Source: Parerythrobacter lacustris
GTDB taxonomy: Bacteria > Pseudomonadota > Alphaproteobacteria > Sphingomonadales > Sphingomonadaceae
Direction of reading: 5' to 3'
Assembly (NCBI RefSeq): GCF_024626475.1
Contig: NZ_JANKHH010000001.1
Location: forward strand, 310,001-374,000
DNA length: 64,000 nt
The notes beneath the pieces were generated by a model. It was not told the DNA's origin. It did not search any database and worked only from the letters and a program-made list of their open reading frames with translations. Positions 35,837 through 43,032 of the stretch are shown piece by piece; position 1 is the stretch's first letter; every line of letters starts with the position of its first letter. Made by a program: the position numbers and the translations under genes.

Positions 35837-37084
35837 ATGTTTCGAGCCTGGTTCGCAATTCCACTGTGGCAGCGCGTCGTCGGCGCGCTGGTGCTCGGCG
35901 TTATCACCGGCTGGCTGTGGGGGCCGGATGCGGAGAGTATCAAGTGGATCGGCGATTTCTTCATCAGGTCGATCAAGATGCTGGTGGTACCGCTGATCTT
36001 CTTCAGCCTGGTCGCCGGGGTCGCGGCGATCGGCGACTTGCGCAAGCTCGGCGCGGTCGGCGGGCGGGCGATGCTGCTGTTCCTCGTCACCGGTCAGATC
36101 GCGGTGTGGCTCGGTCTCGCGCTCGGCACGCTGGCGACCAATTTCCAGCTGTTCCCGACCCGCGAGACGCTCGGCACACCGACCACGCCCACGCCCGAGC
36201 CCAATCCTACCACCGCCATCGACATGATCCTCTCGATCGTGCCCGAAAGCCCGGTGCAGGTGATGGCCGATGTCGCAGTGCTGCCGCTGATCGTGTTCAG
36301 CCTGTTGATCGGCATCGGCATCCTGATGGCGGGCAAGGACGGCGAGCCGGTGCAGAAGATTTTCGATAGCGGCTCGATCGTGATGCAGAAGGTGACGATG
36401 ATCGTCATGGAGCTGACCCCCTTCGGCGTGTTCGCGCTGATGGCCTGGGTCGCCGGGACGATGGGATGGGAAGCCCTCAAGGCGCTGAGCTGGCTGGTGA
36501 TCTTCAACTATGTCGGCTGCCTGCTGATCATCGGGGTGATGTATTCGGCGATGATCAAGTTCCTCGCCAAGCTGCCGGTGATCGATTTCTTCCGCGGCAT
36601 CGTCGATGCGATGGCGGTCAGCTACTCGACCGCCAGCTCCAACGCGACGCTGCCGGTTACGCTGCGCTGTGCGGAGCGCAACCTCGGCATATCGAACTCG
36701 GTCGCGAGCTTCGTGATCAGCCTCGGCGCGACGGTGAACATGAACGGCACCGCGATGTATCTCGGCCTCGCGACGCTGTTCGGGGCGCAGATTTTCGGGG
36801 TCGACCTCAGCTGGGGGCAGTATTTCCTCATCTCGATCCTCGCCACCCTCGGCGCGATTGGCGCGGCGGGCATTCCGGGAGCGGGGCTGATCATGATGGC
36901 GCTGGTATTCGGCGCGGTCGGCGTGCCGCTGGAAACCATCGCCTTCGTCGCCGGTGTGGACCGGATCATGGACATGATGCGCACCACCACCAACGTTTCG
37001 GGCGATGCAGCAGTGGCGACGACCGTGGCAGTGATGACGGGCGAGATCGACCGGGCGGAGATGGTTTCGGCAGATGATGTTTGA
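35837..37084 (+). CDS. Dicarboxylate/amino acid:cation symporter (DAACS)
   Basis: This 415-aa secondary transporter of the GltP/DctA type has about eight helices. Signature segments are the serine-rich hairpin AVSYSTASSNATLPVTLR, the NMNGTA motif in TM7 and GIPGAG with DRIMDMMRTTTNVSGD in HP2/TM8. These conserve the sodium and substrate contacts of the family. Exact substrate is uncertain. The stop overlaps the start of the next small gene. Confidence 0.92.
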   Translation: MFRAWFAIPLWQRVVGALVLGVITGWLWGPDAESIKWIGDFFIRSIKMLVVPLIFFSLVAGVAAIGDLRKLGAVGGRAMLLFLVTGQIAVWLGLALGTLATNFQLFPTRETLGTPTTPTPEPNPTTAIDMILSIVPESPVQVMADVAVLPLIVFSLLIGIGILMAGKDGEPVQKIFDSGSIVMQKVTMIVMELTPFGVFALMAWVAGTMGWEALKALSWLVIFNYVGCLLIIGVMYSAMIKFLAKLPVIDFFRGIVDAMAVSYSTASSNATLPVTLRCAERNLGISNSVASFVISLGATVNMNGTAMYLGLATLFGAQIFGVDLSWGQYFLISILATLGAIGAAGIPGAGLIMMALVFGAVGVPLETIAFVAGVDRIMDMMRTTTNVSGDAAVATTVAVMTGEIDRAEMVSADDV

Positions 37085-37347
37085 TGCGCTGGCTGGTTAT
37101 AACCGTGGTAGCAACGGCATCGGTGATCTGGCTTCTCGCAGGCTATGTTACGTGTTTCGACTATGACGATTGCCTTGGAGCACTGCGCCAATTCGGGGCG
37201 CGCGATGTGGGTTTATTCGAAGGGACGCAAGCGGAGTGCGCAACGAAGCGTGAGACCATGAGATTCGTTCTCCTTGCGGGTCCAGTTGTAGTCGCTCTCT
37301 TACTTGGGTTTCGCCTTTCGAGCCGACGCAAGAAACGGCCAAGCTAG
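37084..37347 (+). CDS. Small two-helix membrane protein of unknown function
   Basis: This 87-aa protein has two hydrophobic segments (about residues 3-21 and 60-77) and a short soluble loop with CFDYDDC, which may form a disulfide. The C-terminus is basic (RRKKR). Its ATG overlaps the symporter's TGA by one base (TGATG). I do not recognise a family. It uses less GC-rich codons than its neighbours. Confidence 0.55.
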   Translation: MRWLVITVVATASVIWLLAGYVTCFDYDDCLGALRQFGARDVGLFEGTQAECATKRETMRFVLLAGPVVVALLLGFRLSSRRKKRPS

Positions 37348-37380
37348 TCACCGTCCTTTCGGCTCCTCCAGCACCATCCC

Positions 37381-37408
37381 TGTCATCCCCGCGAAGGCGG
37401 GGATCCAG
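37381..37408. repeat. REP-like unit, left inverted repeat of GIY-YIG unit
   Basis: A 28-nt unit beginning TGTCATCCCCGCGAAGG and ending GGGGATCCAG folds on itself (CCCCGC/GCGGGG). It matches the reverse complement of 37735-37762 in 26 of 28 bases. The two differences form a C-G pair here and a T-A pair there. The last codons of the GIY-YIG gene lie inside it. Confidence 0.85.
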
Positions 37409-37721
37409 TCGGGACCAGCGGCACAAATCCGAAATCCTCCGCCAGGTCGCGCCAGGTCGGGTTGGTCTCTTCGATCAAACGCAGCTTCCATGTGCGGTTC
37501 CACTTCTTGAGCTGCTTTTCGCGCAAGATTGCCTCTTCGATATCGTCATGGGGTTCGAACCAGACCAGCGACTTGACGCCGTGCTTCCTTGTGAATCCGC
37601 CGAGGATGCCTTCGCGATGCTGCGCGATGCGTTGCAAGAGATTCGAAGTGACACCGATGTAGAGCGTGCCGTTGCGGCGCGATGCGACGATGTAGACGCA
37701 TGGGGCGAATTCGTGCTGCAT
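37383..37721 (-). CDS. GIY-YIG nuclease family protein, single domain
   Basis: This 112-aa protein is a small GIY-YIG endonuclease-like domain. The two strands read CVYIVASRRNGTLYIGVTS, the catalytic Arg lies in LLQRIAQHREG, and FEPHDDIEEAILREKQLKKW has the conserved Glu and basic helix. There is no DNA-binding partner domain. Family members are related to UvrC/Slx1 N-terminal nucleases. I chose ATG 37721 (MQHEF); a further in-frame start would lie inside the right repeat. It is bracketed by inverted REP-like units, 37381-37408 and 37735-37762. The last residues (PTGSPPSRG) are encoded by the left repeat. Confidence 0.85.
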   Translation of the reverse strand: MQHEFAPCVYIVASRRNGTLYIGVTSNLLQRIAQHREGILGGFTRKHGVKSLVWFEPHDDIEEAILREKQLKKWNRTWKLRLIEETNPTWRDLAEDFGFVPLVPTGSPPSRG

Positions 37722-37734
37722 CGAGAGGTTGCTA

Positions 37735-37762
37735 CTGGATTCCCGCCTTCGCGGGAATGACA
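37735..37762. repeat. REP-like unit, right inverted repeat of GIY-YIG unit
   Basis: This unit lies 13 nt upstream of the GIY-YIG start codon and is the reverse complement, with two changes, of the unit at 37381-37408. It folds on itself as CCCGC/GCGGG. Together the outer ends of the two units define a 382-bp segment. Confidence 0.85.
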
Positions 37763-37787
37763 TGGTGGATGGTGGGCCTACCGGACA

Positions 37788-38438
37788 TCACCGCCGCTTT
37801 GGCACCTCCAGCAACTTCTTCCGATAGCTGCACAGATCCGCCACCTTGCACCGCCAGCATTCGGGCGCGCGTGCCTTGCACACATAGCGGCCGTGCAGGA
37901 TCAGCCAGTGGTGCGCGCCGAGTCGGAACGGGGCTGGGACGCGCTTTTCCAGCTTCGCCTCGACCTGTTCGGGCGTCTTGCCCTTGGCGAGGCCGGTGCG
38001 GTTGCCGACGCGGAAGATGTGGGTGTCGACCGCGAAGGTCTCCTGCCCGAACCAGCAGTTCAATACGACATTGGCGGTCTTGCGGCCCACGCCGGGCAAG
38101 CGGATGAGGTCTTCGCGCCTGTCTGGCACTGCGCCGCCATATTCGTCGACCAAAAGCTGGCTCAAAGCGATGACGTTCTTCGCCTTGGAATTGAACAGGC
38201 CGATGGTCTTGATGTGCTCGCGCAGCCCCTCTTCGCCGAGGTCGAGCATCTGCTGCGGGGTTTGGACCTTGGCGAACAGCGCGCGCGTCGCCTTGTTCAC
38301 GCCGACATCGGTCGCCTGCGCACTGAGCGCAACCGCCACCACCAGCTGGTAGCAATTGCCGTATTCGAGCTCGGTCTCCGGCTCGGGATTGTCCTCCGCC
38401 AGCCTGCGGAAGAATTCGAAGATCTGGTCGCGGGTCAC
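37788..38438 (-). CDS. nth: Endonuclease III
   Basis: Nth (216 aa) is a bifunctional DNA glycosylase/AP lyase for oxidised pyrimidines. The helix-hairpin-helix reads LPGVGRKTANVVLN (catalytic Lys), followed by DTHIFRVGNRTGL (catalytic Asp). The 4Fe-4S ligands are in CKARAPECWRCKVADLC, spaced C-x6-C-x2-C-x5-C as in the family. The GTG start at 38438 overlaps the channel gene stop as GTGA. Confidence 0.95.
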   Translation of the reverse strand: MTRDQIFEFFRRLAEDNPEPETELEYGNCYQLVVAVALSAQATDVGVNKATRALFAKVQTPQQMLDLGEEGLREHIKTIGLFNSKAKNVIALSQLLVDEYGGAVPDRREDLIRLPGVGRKTANVVLNCWFGQETFAVDTHIFRVGNRTGLAKGKTPEQVEAKLEKRVPAPFRLGAHHWLILHGRYVCKARAPECWRCKVADLCSYRKKLLEVPKRR

Positions 38439-39286
38439 GGCTTGGGATTGCTGGTGCGCTGCAGCGCAGCGATCTTCGCCTCGACCGCTTCGTCGACCTG
38501 GTCGAGCCGTTCGAGATGCGCCCGCATTTCCTCGATCCGCTGGTCGCGGCGGCGCTGCATCGCTTCGGAGAAGGCGGCGGCGATGATCCCGGTCGGCATG
38601 GCGACCAGCGCGATGCCTGACAGCGCCACGAACGAGGCGAAGACCTTGCCCAGCGGGGTGATCGGGAAGGCGTCGCCGTACCCCACCGTGGTCAGGGTGA
38701 TGACCGCCCACCACAGCGCGCGCGGGATGCTGCCGAACTGCTCGGGCTGGATATCACCTTCGGTGAGGTACAGCGCGGTCGCGCCGAACAGCAGCAGCAT
38801 GCCCGCAAGCACCAAGGTGACGAGCAGATCGTCGCCGCGATCCTTTACCGCGCCCCAGACCTCGCCCAGCGCGCGCGAGAAGCGGCCGAATTTCATCACC
38901 GCGATGACCCGCAGCAGGCGGATTGTGCGCAGCACGGAGGAATGGGAAACGAACAGCGGCAGCAGCGAGGCGATGACCACCGCCAGATCGATCAGCCCGA
39001 GCGGCGAGCGGATGAAGCGCCACCGCTTGACCCAGTCCCCCTCCGGCCCCGGGTTTTCCGCCGCAGCGTAAATGCGGGCGAGGTATTCGGCGAGGAAGAT
39101 GGCGCCGAACACTGCCTCGGCGACAAGCAACTCGTAGTGCCATTTGTCATGCAGCTCGGCCTCGGTCGAGAGGACTGCGGTGAACACCGCGAGCAGGATG
39201 ATCGCCACCAGCAGCTTGTTGAGCAGCGTCAGCCGCCCGTCGAACTCCGCGCCGGTGAACAGCTGGTGGTGGAGATATTTGCGCAA
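38435..39286 (-). CDS. Voltage-gated-type potassium channel protein
   Basis: This 283-aa ion channel has six membrane segments. The S4 helix contains repeated Arg (LRTIRLLRVIAVMKFGRF) and the pore carries the potassium selectivity filter TTVGYGD (about residues 197-203). A coiled-coil C-terminal tail (about 240-283) may drive tetramer formation. It lies between nth and the HExxH protein in the dapB operon. Confidence 0.92.
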   Translation of the reverse strand: MRKYLHHQLFTGAEFDGRLTLLNKLLVAIILLAVFTAVLSTEAELHDKWHYELLVAEAVFGAIFLAEYLARIYAAAENPGPEGDWVKRWRFIRSPLGLIDLAVVIASLLPLFVSHSSVLRTIRLLRVIAVMKFGRFSRALGEVWGAVKDRGDDLLVTLVLAGMLLLFGATALYLTEGDIQPEQFGSIPRALWWAVITLTTVGYGDAFPITPLGKVFASFVALSGIALVAMPTGIIAAAFSEAMQRRRDQRIEEMRAHLERLDQVDEAVEAKIAALQRTSNPKP

Positions 39287-39302
39287 GCCCCCCTGCTCCC
39301 CC

Positions 39303-39833
39303 TCACCGCAGCCAGCGGATCATGTTGGGATAGGTCGGCACCCCGGCGGCGAGCGCGCGCATCAGGTCGAGCTCGGCCATGCCCAGCGCGGCGAGCCCGT
39401 CGGCCCCCTCGAACCGGCCGAGCGCGTAGCATTTGGCGGCGAATTCATAGCTGCCCTTGTAGCCTTCGGGGTGGAACAGCTGGCGCAGGCCGACGTCGCA
39501 TTGCTTCGCCGCGGCATAGGACCAGGCGATCGCCATATATTCTTCCGTCTGGTCGGGCTCGAGCGCGCCCAGCGTCGCGCGCCGGGCGGGATCGGTCACC
39601 GCGATATGCCCGCCTTCGTGGAGCAGATCGCCCGGCCACACCGGGGTTGCGGGGTCGATCACCACCGTACCATCGGCGATGATGAAGCCGTCGACCGGCT
39701 GGTCCATGTCCTCGCCCTGCCGCAGCCGGACGGGGATGCCCACTTCGGCCAGGAAAGCGAGGCAGCGCGCGCCCGCGGCTTCGCCGCCGCCTTCCTCACG
39801 CCAGAGGCAATCGCTGGCGGAAACCGCGCTCAT
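39303..39833 (-). CDS. Protein with HExxH-type motif, unknown family
   Basis: This 176-aa soluble protein contains LLHEGGHIAV with an HExxH pattern (H72, E73, H76), and a Glu-rich stretch EPDQTEEYMAIAW about 20 residues later that could provide the third zinc ligand. The second half is helical. I know no named family for it. It could be a small zinc peptidase or a non-catalytic relative. The ATG overlaps the dapB stop (ATGA), and the channel gene follows after 16 nt. Confidence 0.75.
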   Translation of the reverse strand: MSAVSASDCLWREEGGGEAAGARCLAFLAEVGIPVRLRQGEDMDQPVDGFIIADGTVVIDPATPVWPGDLLHEGGHIAVTDPARRATLGALEPDQTEEYMAIAWSYAAAKQCDVGLRQLFHPEGYKGSYEFAAKCYALGRFEGADGLAALGMAELDLMRALAAGVPTYPNMIRWLR

Positions 39834-40570
39834 AGCCCGAGCACGTCTTCCATCCGGTAGCGCGCCGGGGGCTGGCCGATCAGCCAGCTTGCGCCCCGCA
39901 CCGCGCCGCGTGCGAATATGCTGCGGTTCTCCGCGCTGTGCGACAGGATGATGCGCTCGTCCTCCCCCGCCAGGATCACGCTGTGCTCGCCCGCCACGGT
40001 CCCGCCGCGCAGCGCAGCGAAGCCGATCGCGCCCTTCGCGCGGGCGCCGGTATGACCGTCCCGACCGCTCTCGCTCTGCGCGGCGAGATCGATCCCCCGC
40101 CCGCGCGCCGCCGCTTCGCCAAGCAGCTTCGCGGTGCCGGAAGGGGCATCCACCTTCATCCGGTGGTGCATTTCGACGATTTCGATGTCCCACTCGTTGC
40201 CCAGCCGGCTCGCCGCCTGCTGCACCAGATGGGCGAGCAGCGTCACCCCGAGCGAGGTGTTGCCCGTCTGGAGCACCGGCACCGCACGTGCCGCGCCGTC
40301 GATCGCGGCGAAGTGGCGTTCCTCCAGCCCGGTTGTGCCGACAAGGATCGGAATTCCTGCCCCGATCGCGGCGTGAAGGTTGCTCTCGAGCGCGGAAGGG
40401 GCGGAGAAATCGACCAGCGCGTCGCTGCGGTCGGCGAGGCCAGCAACATCGCCGCCCTTGTCGACCCCGCCTGAGAGTTCGTGCCCGGCGGCGGCAATCG
40501 CTTGCGCCAGCGCATGCCCCATGCGCCCTTCGCTGCCGATAATCCCGATCTTGGCCAAACCCGCTCTCAC
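39830..40570 (-). CDS. dapB: 4-hydroxy-tetrahydrodipicolinate reductase
   Basis: DapB (246 aa) reduces the lysine pathway's tetrahydrodipicolinate precursor. Its N-terminal NAD(P) site is IGIIGSEGRMGHAL, the catalytic segment is EMHHRMKVDAPSGTA, and VGTTG lies between. The GTG start at 40570 is close to the REP-like repeat; a TTG at 40558 with GAGAG upstream is an alternative that would shorten the protein by four residues. It leads an operon with the HExxH protein, channel and nth genes. Confidence 0.94.
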   Translation of the reverse strand: MRAGLAKIGIIGSEGRMGHALAQAIAAAGHELSGGVDKGGDVAGLADRSDALVDFSAPSALESNLHAAIGAGIPILVGTTGLEERHFAAIDGAARAVPVLQTGNTSLGVTLLAHLVQQAASRLGNEWDIEIVEMHHRMKVDAPSGTAKLLGEAAARGRGIDLAAQSESGRDGHTGARAKGAIGFAALRGGTVAGEHSVILAGEDERIILSHSAENRSIFARGAVRGASWLIGQPPARYRMEDVLGL

Positions 40571-40572
40571 CC

Positions 40573-40662
40573 GTCATGCCGAACTTGTTTCGGCATCCAT
40601 CTGCCCGCACAGTGCAGTTGGCGCGAAACGCGGAATGGACCCTGAAACAAGTTCAGGGTGAC
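40573..40662. repeat. Inverted pair of REP-like units upstream of dapB and cobB
   Basis: Units 40573-40600 and 40635-40662 (28 nt each) are inverted relative to each other and share AACTTGTTTC and TCCAT. Each is a hairpin by itself (CCGAAC.../...TTTCGG; CCTGAA.../...TTCAGG). Changes between copies keep pairing. The family is a dispersed repeat type known in sphingomonads. It occupies the divergent space between dapB and cobB. Confidence 0.75.
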
Positions 40663-40676
40663 GGCAAGGGGGCGCA

Positions 40677-41387
40677 ATGTCAGGGGTTCGCAATATCGTC
40701 ATCCTCACCGGCGCGGGAATCTCCGCCGAAAGCGGGATCGACACCTTCCGTGACGCCGGCGGGCTGTGGGAACAGCACCGGGTGGAGGATGTCGCCACGC
40801 CCGAAGGTTTCGCGCGCGATCCGAACCTGGTGCTCAATTTCTACGACATGCGGCGCGCAGCATTGAACACGGTGGTCCCGAACCGGGCGCATGAGGCGCT
40901 GGCGCGGCTCGAGCGCGCGTTCGGCGGGGAGTTGCTGATCGTCACCCAGAACGTCGATGATCTCCACGAACGCGCGGGGGCAAGCCAAGTGCTGCACATG
41001 CATGGCGAATTGAAGAGCGCGTTGTGCACGAGCTGCGGGATGCGAAGCGCGTGGGATGCCCCGATGATAGATCGCCCGCCCTGCCCGGTGTGCCGCGCGC
41101 CGACCCTGCGCCCCGATGTCGTGTGGTTCGGCGAGATGCCCTATCAGATGGACCGCATCTACGCCGCGCTGCGCCGGGCGGACCTGTGCGTCAGCATCGG
41201 CACCTCGGGCGCAGTCTATCCGGCGGCAGGCTTCGTCCGCGACGCGCGCGAGCTGGGCGTTCGGACGCTCGAACTCAATCTCGAACGCAGCGAAGGCTCG
41301 CACTGGTTCCACGAGAGCCGGCAGGGGCGGGCAGGGGAACTGGTCCCTGCGTGGGTGGAGGAGGTGTTGGGCGGTCGTCACATCTAA
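40677..41387 (+). CDS. cobB: NAD-dependent protein deacylase, sirtuin (CobB type)
   Basis: This 236-aa sirtuin removes acyl groups from lysines using NAD. Motifs are GAGISAESGI, TQNVDDLHERAG, the catalytic His in HMHGEL, a four-Cys zinc site (CTSC... CPVC) and IGTSGAVYPAA. NFYDMRR gives the Tyr-x-x-Arg pair of class III sirtuins, which favours succinyl/malonyl groups. AAGGGGG lies before ATG 40677. The stop codon overlaps that of the convergent small gene. Confidence 0.93.
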   Translation: MSGVRNIVILTGAGISAESGIDTFRDAGGLWEQHRVEDVATPEGFARDPNLVLNFYDMRRAALNTVVPNRAHEALARLERAFGGELLIVTQNVDDLHERAGASQVLHMHGELKSALCTSCGMRSAWDAPMIDRPPCPVCRAPTLRPDVVWFGEMPYQMDRIYAALRRADLCVSIGTSGAVYPAAGFVRDARELGVRTLELNLERSEGSHWFHESRQGRAGELVPAWVEEVLGGRHI

Positions 41388-41767
41388 TATACGTATTCCA
41401 GACTCAAATGAGGATCAGGAGGCGAATAGTGCTCCCCGGAAATCACGTACTTTAGCGAGGGGCGATCGGAACCAAACGCACCATAGGAACCAGAAATAAG
41501 CCATCCTGCTTTCCGATTGATGCAATCCATCGCAAGATTTTCCTGCACGGTTTCCGGAGAGAAGACCTGTACTTCGGCATCGAATGCCGGCCTCCATTGC
41601 CATGCGATTCCTTCCAGTCCGTTCTCTTCCGCGCATGCTTCGACGCTTGAAAAAAAATATGAGGATCTCAGTTCATATTCGAAAGCCTTGAGTATCAGCA
41701 GCGCTAACAAACAAAGCATGACTGCGGCTAGGACGAGCTTCGGCTTTCTGGACTCCTGATAACTCAT
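41384..41767 (-). CDS. Single-pass membrane protein of unknown function
   Basis: This 127-aa protein has one N-terminal membrane helix (about residues 11-28) and a periplasmic C-terminal part with two cysteines (ACAEEN, DCINRK). No family is recognised. Codon use is less GC-rich than its neighbours, which may mean recent arrival. ATG 41767 overlaps the stop of the ThiF/MoeB-like gene. Confidence 0.6.
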   Translation of the reverse strand: MSYQESRKPKLVLAAVMLCLLALLILKAFEYELRSSYFFSSVEACAEENGLEGIAWQWRPAFDAEVQVFSPETVQENLAMDCINRKAGWLISGSYGAFGSDRPSLKYVISGEHYSPPDPHLSLEYVY

Positions 41768-42540
41768 GCGTCAGTACAACACCCCTTGCAATGCGGGTCT
41801 TTCACTACGCGGAAGCAGCGCATTTCGGGTTTGAGCCCATCGAGCATGTGTACGGTTCCCCATCGCGGATTGCCCAGCGCGGCCTTGCCTTCGAGCGGCA
41901 CACGCACCGCCTGCATTGCCGCGAAGCTGCCGGCCCAGCCGGCCATCGCGCCGAGCATGCCGTCGTCGGCGCAAGTGTCGCAATCGTTGTTGTCGAAGGC
42001 GTCGCCGACGAAGCAGCGGTAGCACGGCTGGTCCGCCAAGTGCCCGGCAAAGGCCGCGACCTGGCCCTGGAAGCGTCCGACCGCGGCGCTGAGCAGCGGG
42101 ATGCCGAGCGCGACGCAAGCGTCCGACACGGCGAGCCGGGTGGCGAAATTGTCCGTCCCGTCGAGCACCAGTTGCGAACCTTCGAGCAGGGTGGGTGCAT
42201 TTGCGCGCGATATCCGGTCGTCGCGCACCTCGACCTCGATCGCGCTGTCGAAATTCGCCAGCCAGCGGCGCGCGGCGACCGCCTTGGCGTGGCCGACATC
42301 GCGCTGGGTGTAGATCGTCTGGCGCTGGAGGTTGGACAATTCGACATCGCCATCGTCGATCAGCGTCAGCCGCCCCACCCCTGCTCCGGCGAGATATTGC
42401 AGCACCGGCGATCCGATTCCGCCGAGCCCGACCAGCGTCACCTGCGCCTCAGCCAGCGCGACCTGCCCCGCGCCGCCTATCTCGGGCACGATGATCTGCC
42501 GCTGGAAGCGGTCGAGGCGTTCCTCGCCCAGCCGGGTCAT
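41764..42540 (-). CDS. ThiF/MoeB/HesA family adenylyltransferase
   Basis: This 258-aa enzyme activates sulfur-carrier proteins by adenylation. Features are the glycine-rich GLGGIGSPVLQYLAGAG, DDGDVELSNLQRQTIY (Arg for adenylation), DGTDNFATR, and the zinc cysteines in CYRCF and CKGCC near the C-terminus. No rhodanese domain is present. Whether it serves molybdopterin or thiamine synthesis cannot be decided; no partner gene is nearby. It lies in an operon with DUF983. Confidence 0.88.
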   Translation of the reverse strand: MTRLGEERLDRFQRQIIVPEIGGAGQVALAEAQVTLVGLGGIGSPVLQYLAGAGVGRLTLIDDGDVELSNLQRQTIYTQRDVGHAKAVAARRWLANFDSAIEVEVRDDRISRANAPTLLEGSQLVLDGTDNFATRLAVSDACVALGIPLLSAAVGRFQGQVAAFAGHLADQPCYRCFVGDAFDNNDCDTCADDGMLGAMAGWAGSFAAMQAVRVPLEGKAALGNPRWGTVHMLDGLKPEMRCFRVVKDPHCKGCCTDA

Positions 42541-42935
42541 TCGCCGGTCCGCTCGCGGCGGAAGCCGTGCATGCCGTTCCACCACTGCGCCGCAACCACC
42601 GCGCCCTTGGCCGGCTGGAGCAGGCCGAGCATCATGACGAGCGCCAGCGGGATGACGATCAGCGCCATTTGCCAGGCCGACAGCGCGAAATCGAGCGCCA
42701 GCATGATGATCAGCGGCGCCATCAGGTGCCCGGTGACGAAGATCGCAAGATAGGCCGGAAAATCGTCGGTCTGCTGCGGGGTGAGGTCGAGCGCGCAGGC
42801 GCTGCATGCCGCTTCGGGCTTGAGCCAGCGGTAGAACAAGCGCCCCTCGCCGCAGCGCGGGCAACGGCAGCGCAGCCCGCGTAGCACGGCGAACCAGAAG
42901 CTGGCGGGCAGGGCAGGTGCTCCGTTGCTTTCCAT
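42537..42935 (-). CDS. DUF983 family protein
   Basis: This 132-aa protein has an N-terminal zinc-ribbon-like part (CRCPRCGEGRLF and CSAC) and two to three membrane helices, the pattern of DUF983. Function is unknown; the family often sits near cytochrome or quinone genes. ATG 42935 is chosen because in-frame upstream residues look non-coding. The stop overlaps the next start (ATGA). Confidence 0.8.
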   Translation of the reverse strand: MESNGAPALPASFWFAVLRGLRCRCPRCGEGRLFYRWLKPEAACSACALDLTPQQTDDFPAYLAIFVTGHLMAPLIIMLALDFALSAWQMALIVIPLALVMMLGLLQPAKGAVVAAQWWNGMHGFRRERTGE

Positions 42936-43032
42936 GTCTCCGCCCTTAGGCGGCGCGCGGCGAGGCTGTCGACAGCTTTGTGGGAAAGCTGGCGACCACC
43001 GGTTCACATTGGGTGGAACGGTAGCGGAAAAC

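Noticed and set aside
37383-37721. Insertion sequence transposase
   Set aside because: The domain is GIY-YIG nuclease, not a known transposase; no target duplication could be identified at the edges.
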